A program made the translations under genes and the position numbers. This document shows, one piece after another, positions 9,301 through 12,911 of a stretch of DNA of 12,911 bases (the first letter of the stretch is position 1; the number at the start of each line of letters is the position of its first letter). Source of the stretch: Hemicentrotus pulcherrimus (lineage: Eukaryota; Echinodermata; Echinoidea; Camarodonta; Strongylocentrotidae); the NCBI GenBank assembly GCA_003118195.1, contig BEXV01000054.1:245294-258204 (forward strand), read 5' to 3'. The notes beneath the pieces are model-generated. The model did not search any database, was not told the DNA's origin, and saw nothing but the letters and a program-made list of their open reading frames with translations.

Positions 9301-10561
9301 TATTTATTCACATATTTAACGTTTTTGTACTATAATATTGAATGTGTCCTCTACAGAAATTTTGTCCATGTAATCTGATATGCAAAGTATATGTACATGT
9401 ATATTGCAACACAGTTTTCTTTGCTTGCCTAAATATTACAGTTTGTATTTGGATGGTGCAATAAGGCTTCAGTTTAATTTGAATTGATAGCTTGAAAACA
9501 TTTTAGACCACTGATGTGATTTACTGCTTGATGAATTCACTTTGTTAATGTAGTGCTGCGTATCCCTGTATCTGTTCTTTCTTATTATTCTTCCATTCTG
9601 TTCTTCATATTGCAGGAGTACGGGTGAGCAGTACATTGACCATAATGGGGACGTTCACCTCATGTGCAATAAGTCAGCATCAGACATCATTAGATATCTA
9701 CTGAGCAATGCAAAGAATGCCAGAGAGCTATGCGAGAATCACAGGAGGTGGGTATATCAAATCAGGTTTTTTTTTTTTTCCCTAGCTCTTATAATAACCC
9801 TGTAAGTTGGGGCTTTGATCGGATCGGAAGATCGGAGCAACACCCTCGCACCTTTTATCGGTATTGGCAAAAAATATCAGCAGAATTTTTTTTTTAATGT
9901 CGAAAATTTCGTTTTGCAGATTTTTTTCTGATCATCTTCATTGATCGGCGATCAGAATTTATAATCCAATTTCACCTGATCGGCCCCCGACCCGATCATC
10001 GGTTACTGGGTTATCTTATACATAAATTGAGACAAATTTTAACTTTTTGCAGGTGCAAGAGTAATACCAGGCATGTAATATGACTCATCAAAATTTCCTC
10101 CGTCTCCTTTTTCCTTCTCCTAAATAGTATTTAAAGCATTTATGTACGTCATCTGTTTGTTTATCCTTCTTTCCTATTACGTCCAGTTAAAGCCGTTGAA
10201 CATTTGAGTGTGAATGATTGTCAATTTTATGTTGTTCTTGTGAAATTACTGTGAAGCAAGATTGTAAATGGAAATATGAACAATTATCCTCTATAATAAA
10301 GAAATGAATTAAAAAATGTTTTGAAATTTGTCACTGCTATTTTCATAGTCATATATTTCTATGTGTGTTTAAAACAGTGATGTCAAGGAAGAAGCGCTTT
10401 TAATCTCTCGTTGCCTGGAGGAGTTGGAGCTAGCGACTTTGACCCGTCATCTCGACGTCACCCCATCCCAGATGATCGCATGCTGCCGTAAACTGGAAGA
10501 GAACCCCGTCAGACTGGGCGTGGTCGTTAGAAACCTCCATGTTCAGATCAGACACCACTAA
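3363..10561 (+). CDS. TCAIM: TCAIM orthologue, mitochondrial J-domain-type protein (nine exons)
   Basis: Join 3363-3388, 4211-4343, 4795-4930, 6483-6729, 7337-7557, 7807-7898, 8342-8610, 9616-9747, 10378-10561: 1440 bases, 479 residues plus TAA. All introns are GT-AG and all phases agree. Seen: an N-terminal segment with basic residues (R6, R9, R23, R24) and no acidic residue before E32, like a mitochondrial presequence; ALRPFIFAVHPDFFGQ (33-48) with HPD at 42-44; a W-x3-SYY-x-x-TG block in exon 4; PHHW in exon 6; CCRKL near the C-terminus. Known of the family: TCAIM is mitochondrial, has a J-like N-terminal domain (DUF4460) and a DUF4461 region, affects T-cell activation in mammals, and has been described as a DNAJ-type co-chaperone lowering oxoglutarate dehydrogenase levels. 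An echinoderm role is inferred. Odd: vertebrate proteins, as I recall about 496 residues, continue past this stop. Confidence 0.93.
3389..4210 (+). other. Intron 1 (822 bp)
   Basis: It is bounded by GTGAGC and TTCAG. It contains a 13-bp direct repeat AAATTGATCATCT (near 3577 and 3734) and a short tandem AACATTTTGT(A/G)AC near 3873-3901. No exon or mobile element is recognised. Confidence 0.7.
4211..4343 (+). CDS. TCAIM: TCAIM coding exon 2 (presequence end and HPD block, residues 9-53)
   Basis: The acceptor is TTGTATTCAG|G and the donor AGAGG|GTAATA, ending in phase 0. It encodes the rest of the likely mitochondrial presequence (WIRRYLTT) and then the most conserved block, ALRPFIFAVHPDFFGQYPKER. 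The HPD at 42-44 is the tripeptide by which J-domain proteins stimulate Hsp70 ATPase. The preceding aromatic/hydrophobic helix and the following NEKSL helix fit that fold. Confidence 0.93.
4344..4794 (+). other. Intron 2 (451 bp), with a full CRE palindrome
   Basis: It is bounded by GTAATA and CTCAG. A small stem CATAGCA/TGCTATG lies near 4512-4546. The octamer TGACGTCA, the full cAMP-response-element palindrome, is at 4609-4616 inside a longer near-palindrome. A single octamer is weak evidence for regulation. Confidence 0.65.
4609..4616. promoter_or_regulatory. CRE-like octamer TGACGTCA in intron 2
   Basis: This is an exact match to the CREB/ATF palindrome, flanked by CCATGGA on the left and TGG on the right, which extends the near-palindrome. 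It may be an intronic regulatory site or chance. Confidence 0.2.
4795..4930 (+). CDS. TCAIM: TCAIM coding exon 3 (helix after HPD, residues 54-98)
   Basis: The acceptor is TATTTCTCAG|G and the donor AAAG|GTAAAG, ending in phase 1. The product begins AANEKSLKQLFSYIDCLQ, matching the NExSLKxL helix after the HPD loop in TCAIM, and goes on with the family strand-like motif LTFYLR. It joins exon 2 directly at ...KER|AANEK. Confidence 0.93.
4986..5722. mobile_element. Foldback (MITE-like) element, 737 bp, arms about 124 bp
   Basis: Bases 4986-5109 and 5597-5722 are near-identical inverted copies starting at ATAGAGT/ACTCTAT, with a handful of mismatches and small gaps. The interior has no transposase frame. 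A second, separate foldback (5107-5221) interrupts the inner edge of the left arm: TTAAAGGGATC at 5219-5230 matches GATCCCTTTAA at 5593-5603 once the inner hairpin is removed. This shows a nested insertion. A clean target-site duplication was not found. The family is not recognised. Confidence 0.88.
5107..5221. repeat. Inner hairpin, 54-bp arms, 7-base loop
   Basis: Bases 5107-5160 pair with 5168-5221 around the loop GAGCATA, with 49 of 54 positions complementary. It sits inside the left arm edge of the larger foldback and has no counterpart in its right arm, so it was probably inserted later. The outermost bases (TAAAG left, TTAAAG right) could be a target-site duplication. Confidence 0.9.
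6483..6729 (+). CDS. TCAIM: TCAIM coding exon 4 (residues 99-180)
   Basis: The acceptor is TATGTTTAG|G and the donor TTGAG|GTATTT, ending with two bases of codon 181. It encodes GAMFRIVKIGL, then a helical stretch ending in DLSTAVIEQYKQ, and then the diagnostic RPVEWHQSYYAYTGKKNP block. Vertebrate TCAIM has a closely similar W-x3-SYY-x-x-TG sequence there. Confidence 0.93.
6730..7336 (+). other. Intron 4 (607 bp)
   Basis: It is bounded by GTATTT and TTGCAG. It is AT-rich in the first two thirds, then contains the CT-rich tandem repeat at 7159-7261 before the acceptor. No exon is recognised. Confidence 0.7.
7159..7261. repeat. 24-bp pyrimidine tandem repeat, four units
   Basis: Units lie at 7159-7182, 7183-7206, 7207-7230 and 7238-7261, with a 7-base TTCTTTC insert before the last. 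The shared core is TCTCTTCCTCCTT, and the run is C/T only apart from one G. It lies 76 bp upstream of the exon 5 acceptor and could serve as an extended polypyrimidine tract or form triplex DNA. Reading frames across it are artefacts of the repeat. Confidence 0.9.
7337..7557 (+). CDS. TCAIM: TCAIM coding exon 5 (charged helical region, residues 181-254)
   Basis: The acceptor is CTTTTGCAG|T and the donor AGAG|GTAAAA, ending in phase 1. It encodes SYWLKTNIAEARKKLENS, a charged helix with IVSLRRYL, and LGLEDILWESMW. The order WLxxN, AxKKLxNS, LR/LK and LxDIxWxxxW follows vertebrate TCAIM as recalled. A 24-bp pyrimidine tandem repeat lies about 75 bp upstream of the acceptor. Confidence 0.92.
7558..7806 (+). 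other. Intron 5 (249 bp)
   Basis: It is bounded by GTAAAA and TTGCAG. It contains a C homopolymer near 7750-7758. Nothing else is recognised. Confidence 0.75.
7807..7898 (+). CDS. TCAIM: TCAIM coding exon 6 (GCTVVL and PHHW, residues 255-285)
   Basis: The acceptor is CTTTTGCAG|G and the donor TCG|GTAAGT is near consensus. It encodes GCTVVLGDLTRLTPSGRVVL followed by SSQDVPHHWVS. The vertebrate protein has GCTIIF and HHHW in the matching places, by recall. The exon ends in phase 0. Confidence 0.93.
7899..8341 (+). other. Intron 6 (443 bp)
   Basis: It is bounded by GTAAGT and TTACAG. It is AT-rich with no repeat or exon recognised. An open frame on the opposite strand (7725-8048) has no motif and overlaps exon 6, so it is a shadow. 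Confidence 0.7.
8342..8610 (+). CDS. TCAIM: TCAIM coding exon 7 (residues 286-374)
   Basis: The acceptor is CATTACAG|T and the donor AAGG|GTAATT, ending with two bases of codon 375. It begins FISSLPKQREILPF, then LSTLLGG, a basic helix (LIKTMEKHKSVKRKGE), then LVLPEGITQGVNIIIEG. Hydrophobic spacing matches the less conserved middle of the DUF4461 region; LLGG is shared with the vertebrate protein as recalled. Confidence 0.9.
8611..9615 (+). other. Intron 7 (1005 bp)
   Basis: It is bounded by GTAATT and TTGCAG. A 130-codon open frame on the minus strand (8584-8976) shows no domain, and part of it is exon 7 antisense. No mobile element is recognised. The 9240-9540 part is especially AT-rich. 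Confidence 0.7.
9616..9747 (+). CDS. TCAIM: TCAIM coding exon 8 (residues 375-418)
   Basis: The acceptor is ATATTGCAG|G and the donor AGGAG|GTGGGT, ending with two bases of codon 419. It encodes STGEQYIDHNGDVHLMCN followed by the helix IIRYLLSNAKNARELCENHR. The family has a similar turn and then a helix of the LTKAQQAREN kind here. The donor is weaker than the others but is the only GT that keeps the frame. Confidence 0.88.
9748..10377 (+). other. Intron 8 (630 bp)
   Basis: It is bounded by GTGGGT and AACAG. It starts with a T homopolymer (about 9766-9779), then holds the GATCGG-rich element (9789-10020). The remaining 350 bp is AT-rich with nothing recognised. Confidence 0.7.
9789..10020. 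mobile_element. GATCGG-rich short inverted-repeat element
   Basis: The ends are imperfect inverted repeats: TTATAATAACCCTGTAA on the left against TTACTGGGTTATCTTATA on the right. Inside, GATCGG occurs three times near the left end (9817-9836) and GATCGGCGATCAG, GATCGGCCC and CCCGATCATCGG near the right end, so the arms can also fold. It is about 232 bp with no coding frame, which fits a small non-autonomous element. The family is not identified and no target-site duplication is certain. Confidence 0.55.
10378..10561 (+). CDS. TCAIM: TCAIM last coding exon up to the first stop (residues 419-479)
   Basis: The acceptor is TTTAAAACAG|T. It encodes DVKEEALLISRCLEELELA and then LDVTPSQMIACCRKLEE, which matches the vertebrate SSIQMVDCCKRLLE region as recalled, and ends IRHH before TAA at 10559-10561. 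The conserved C-terminus continues in the same frame after this TAA (see 10562-10612), so the annotated end may not be the true or ancestral one. Confidence 0.88.
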
Positions 10562-10612
10562 GCACTACGTAGAGATGGAGACGTGTGTATACCTTGGAAT
10601 TGGAAGGAATGA
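10562..10612 (+). other. In-frame continuation of TCAIM past the TAA (16 codons then TGA)
   Basis: Directly after TAA the same frame reads ALRRDGDVCIPWNWKE and ends with TGA at 10610-10612. The DGD(V/L)CIPWNW block is the known C-terminal end of vertebrate TCAIM as I recall it. Counting the TAA as one residue, the extended protein is 496 codons, the length I recall for the human protein. The TAA occupies the position of a tyrosine, one base from TAC or TAT. Options are a real truncation, a variant allele, a base error or readthrough. The context (TAA G) does not match the known metazoan UGA-CUA readthrough motif. Confidence 0.85.
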
Positions 10613-10626
10613 AACTCGTTTTAGAT

Positions 10627-10660
10627 GAGATGGAGACTTGGAGGAACTGGAGGAAATAGA
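10627..10660 (+). repeat. Possible third, partial copy of the terminal segment
   Basis: GAGATGGAGAC at 10627-10637 repeats 10572-10582 exactly. It is followed by GGAACTGGAGGAAATAGAAC, which loosely resembles the end of the first copy with about ten bases missing. Purine-rich low complexity could explain the match by chance. Confidence 0.3.
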
Positions 10661-10726
10661 ACACCTCTCACATGCACATGAAGATTAAAGCGATGAAGAA
10701 ACTTAAAGTATGGTAGGGGGAAGGTT

Positions 10727-10813
10727 TTAGAAATCACCTAGCTCAGATAAGACAAAACTATGCACTTACTCTGGGATGGGGATGTCTGCATCCCATGGAA
10801 TTGGAGCGTGTAA
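10727..10813 (+). pseudogene. TCAIM: Second copy of the TCAIM terminal coding segment, frameshifted
   Basis: Bases 10727-10768 align without gaps to 10527-10568, 200 bp upstream (31 of 42 identical). After a one-base insertion near 10770-10774, bases 10775-10805 align to 10574-10604 (25 of 31 identical). The first part reads RNHLAQIRQNYAL in the exon 9 frame, with TAT where exon 9 has TAA. The second part reads DGDVCIPWNWSV in the next frame and ends with TAA at 10811-10813. The six differences in DGDVCIPWNW are all third-position and silent. No strong acceptor lies in front (TTTTAG at 10725-10730 lacks a pyrimidine tract). It is probably a relic of a tandem duplication, less likely an alternative last exon. 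Confidence 0.85.
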
Positions 10814-11052
10814 AATCCCCCTCCCCCCCCTATTTTTTTGCTTTTAGGGGTATGATCAATATGAAAAGGGATGCTCAAAATTGATATGATTTGTTTAGAA
10901 ACAAAGGCAGTACTGAAAGTTAAGGAAAAGATAATAATCTTCTAATTACTTGTATATTATTTTGTATATTAACAGCAAGTGACACAAAAGTTTATTTTTT
11001 AGAAGAGTAATATATATCATGCAATTTGAAGTGTGTATTTGTGGTATTATGC

Positions 11053-11058
11053 AATAAA
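11053..11058 (+). terminator. Poly(A) signal AATAAA
   Basis: A canonical AATAAA lies about 490 bp after the TAA, followed within 60 bases by TGTTGTATAA and then a T-run (11101-11113) suited to the downstream GU/U-rich element. It is the first well-placed signal after the coding region. Confidence 0.65.
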
Positions 11059-11080
11059 ATTTACTATATTGACAAAATCT

Positions 11081-11434
11081 GTTGTATAATCCATTGATTG
11101 TTTCATTTTTTTTAAAATCTTTGTCAGTTTATGTAATTTATGGATATCTTGGGTGGTCTAGATTAATATATTTGTCTTAGATGTATTTCAATGAAAAAAT
11201 GGTTCATCCATTCTCACCCTGATTGGATGTTAAAGATCTTCGAAGTGGCATTGTAAAACTCTCTAAAACTATCACTTTGTAATTGATGTATGTAGAAAAT
11301 CATATAGTATCAAAGAAATTTCAAATGATTACCACACTTGTACATTTAACAATATCATACTCATTCTCCATAAATACTTGATAAAGTTTCAAGATATCTC
11401 TCTCCAATATGATTCTGTCATTAAACTAACACTA
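11081..11434. other. Intergenic DNA, nothing recognised
   Basis: AT-rich sequence between the TCAIM poly(A) region and the downstream foldback. No exon, RNA gene or repeat is evident. Confidence 0.5.
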
Positions 11435-11696
11435 TGAACATGACGGACGAAGAAAGAGGACAAAATATACAGTTCCTCATTCTACCCTCAGCAAGTGTGG
11501 TAGACAATGGAACATCCCTTCACTGCTATTTACCGGTATGTATAATAAGTAGAACAGGTGGATATGCATGTGACACACGTTCTACACAATTTTACATAAT
11601 GGCAGTAAAGGGATGTTCCTTTGTCTACCACAGCAATTGTCAAGGGTAGAATGAGGAACTGTATATTTTGTCCTCTTTCTTTGACAGTCATGTTCA
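11435..11696. mobile_element. Foldback element, 262 bp, near-complete palindrome
   Basis: Bases 11435-11520 and 11608-11696 are inverted copies, mostly identical, beginning TGAACATGAC and ending GTCATGTTCA. Symmetry resumes in the middle, where GTAGAAC (11549-11555) pairs with GTTCTAC (11579-11585). The element has no transposase. The open frame across it (11434-11649) is a by-product of the palindrome and shows no protein family. Confidence 0.9.
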
Positions 11697-12102
11697 AAGA
11701 GTAAGGACAACATCAATTTGGTATGCTTTCTGAAAAAAAGTTATGCTTTTAGTGGAAATAAACACCATTGATCATTAAATTCATTACTCCAAAAACTCAC
11801 ACATGTACAACTCTTCTCACAATTAGATACATGTCACAATAAAAGTGACTACATGTAGCTAGGCTGAAATTAAAAAATTATGTCACAATTTTCTTAAATG
11901 AAAACATTTAATATTGCATTTGTAATCCACGATAGTACATTTAGAGCAATGACGATAGATCAAATAGTACATGTACATGTACATGTTTATTCAAAGGAAG
12001 ACAAACCAAAAGATTAAAACTGTTATGTTAACACTTGCATGTAACATTATGCACATACATACTGGAGATGTTTTCTTGTCAAAAAGTCAAATACATGTAT
12101 CA
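11697..12102. other. Intergenic DNA with a TACATG microsatellite
   Basis: AT-rich, no gene seen. TACATG repeats about three times at 11968-11986. The related ACATGTA motif recurs widely in this window. Confidence 0.5.
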
Positions 12103-12420
12103 AGAGAGAGTGGTATTGGTAAAGAGAGGAATGGCAGAGTGAGAGAGAGAAAGAGAGTGAGAGTGAGAATTGTGTCACATGTACACAAAGAGCAAGAGAT
12201 GACAGATGGAGAAATAAATGAAACATAAATAAAATTGGACACAATGATATAATAAAGAATAAAAGTACACAGTGAAATGTAATGTTTGAGAAATAAAGGT
12301 AGGTAGAGGTATGGCACAGGAAGAGAGAGATAGAAAGAGAGACAGAGAAAGATACGGACAGAAAGACAGAGAAAGAGACAGAAAGACAGAGAGAGAGAGA
12401 GAGAGAGGGAAGACACAGAC
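12103..12420. repeat. GA-rich microsatellite blocks
   Basis: There are two purine tracts. One is at 12103-12168 (GA and GAGT runs). The other is at 12321-12420, with GACAGAAA/GACAGAGA units ending in a pure GA run at about 12389-12408. Between them lies ordinary AT-rich DNA. Open frames of Ser/Leu or Arg/Glu repeats across them are artefacts. Confidence 0.9.
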
Positions 12421-12911
12421 AACAATAATTATGTAACTATGAATGTTTCATAGGCATCATATCATGAATGTTCAATATCATGCATTGTTATACATAACTC
12501 ACTACCAGTATGTTATTGTCTCTCGATATTTAGCCTGAATATTTTCATCTAACTACAGCATAGATAAGACTACAAAAACAAGTGAATAAAAGTGAGTAAC
12601 TTTGATAGTGTGAACCTTTGAAGATAAACTTAAGTCTTACATTGCACTTATCCTAAAGCTTCCATATACATGAAGCTTATTCCTACCACCTGGAAGGAAA
12701 ATACTCAATTTAAAAACAACCTAGTATTAGTTGCTTTACATTGGTTTTAACTGCATTTTCATTGTTTTGTTTCACACTGTCAAGTATTTGAATTTCATCA
12801 CTGACATCCCTGCCTGAATAAGGCTGAAATTGACTATTCTATATGAAATTAAGCGTTGACTACTGAATGCATTCCTTGTCGTTGGCTTAATACAGCCCCC
12901 CCCCCCACCTC
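12421..12911. other. Intergenic DNA to the window end
   Basis: No gene is recognised. A short stem AAGCTTC/GAAGCTT lies at 12656-12678. The window ends in an 11-base C run (12896-12906). Confidence 0.5.

Larger units (their letters stand above)
10562..11080 (+). other. 3' untranslated region of TCAIM
   Basis: This is counted from the TAA to just past the poly(A) signal at 11053. It includes the conserved in-frame tail, a purine-rich segment, the duplicated terminal segment (10727-10813) and a C-rich run at 10818-10830. The exact cleavage site is not visible; it is placed 15-25 bases after the signal by convention. Confidence 0.6.

Noticed and set aside
10559..10561. Programmed stop-codon readthrough as the preferred explanation
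   Set aside because: The context is TAA followed by GCACTA, not the UGA-CUA motif known to promote readthrough in animals; a base error, allele or true truncation is simpler. Selenocysteine is excluded because the codon is TAA.
11434..11649. 71-codon open frame
   Set aside because: It lies almost entirely within the 262-bp palindrome; its length comes from the repeat structure.
12321..12420. Regularly repeating units as a CRISPR-like array
   Set aside because: The units are simple GA/GACAGA repeats with no distinct spacers, and the genome is animal.
12047..12425. Ser/Leu-rich and Arg/Glu-rich frames
   Set aside because: They are translations of GA/CT microsatellites, which lack stops in several frames.

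Overview
This is a piece of an animal genome, not a bacterial one. It is AT-rich, has long non-coding stretches, and carries one nine-exon gene with GT-AG introns, foldback (MITE-like) elements and GA/CT microsatellites. Protein similarity, intron sizes and repeat style suggest a marine invertebrate deuterostome, most likely a sea urchin. That assignment is inference; no species marker is present.

The only gene I can support is on the + strand. It is an orthologue of TCAIM (T-cell activation inhibitor, mitochondrial; C3orf23/TOAG-1). Nine coding exons lie between 3363 and 10561. Every intron is GT-AG, every exon phase joins cleanly, and the spliced reading frame encodes 479 residues to the first stop. 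Familiar TCAIM features are present: an arginine-bearing N-terminal presequence, a J-domain-like block with an HPD tripeptide at residues 42-44, a W-x3-SYY-x-x-TG block, an HHW block and a C-terminal CCRKL block.

The most interesting part is the 3' end. The first in-frame stop (TAA, 10559-10561) sits where vertebrate TCAIM has a tyrosine, as I recall that sequence. The same frame then continues for 16 codons that still encode the conserved end of the family (DGDVCIPWNW) before a TGA at 10610-10612. About 200 bp downstream (10727-10813) lies a diverged second copy of this terminal coding segment. That copy keeps Tyr (TAT) at the stop position but has a one-base insertion. In the ten shared codons DGDVCIPWNW, all six nucleotide differences between the copies are synonymous third-position changes. 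Both copies therefore seem to have diverged under protein-coding constraint.

Layout: 1-3300 is upstream non-coding DNA with a degenerate foldback (62-446) and a perfect 30-bp-arm hairpin (2266-2332). A possible TATA box lies at 3303 and the start codon at 3363. The introns hold a nested foldback element (4986-5722), a 24-bp pyrimidine tandem repeat (7159-7261) and a GATCGG-rich element (9789-10020). The 3' UTR contains the duplicated terminal segment and ends near a poly(A) signal at 11053. The rest (11080-12911) is intergenic, with a 262-bp foldback (11435-11696) and purine microsatellites. I found no tRNA, rRNA, CRISPR array or second gene.
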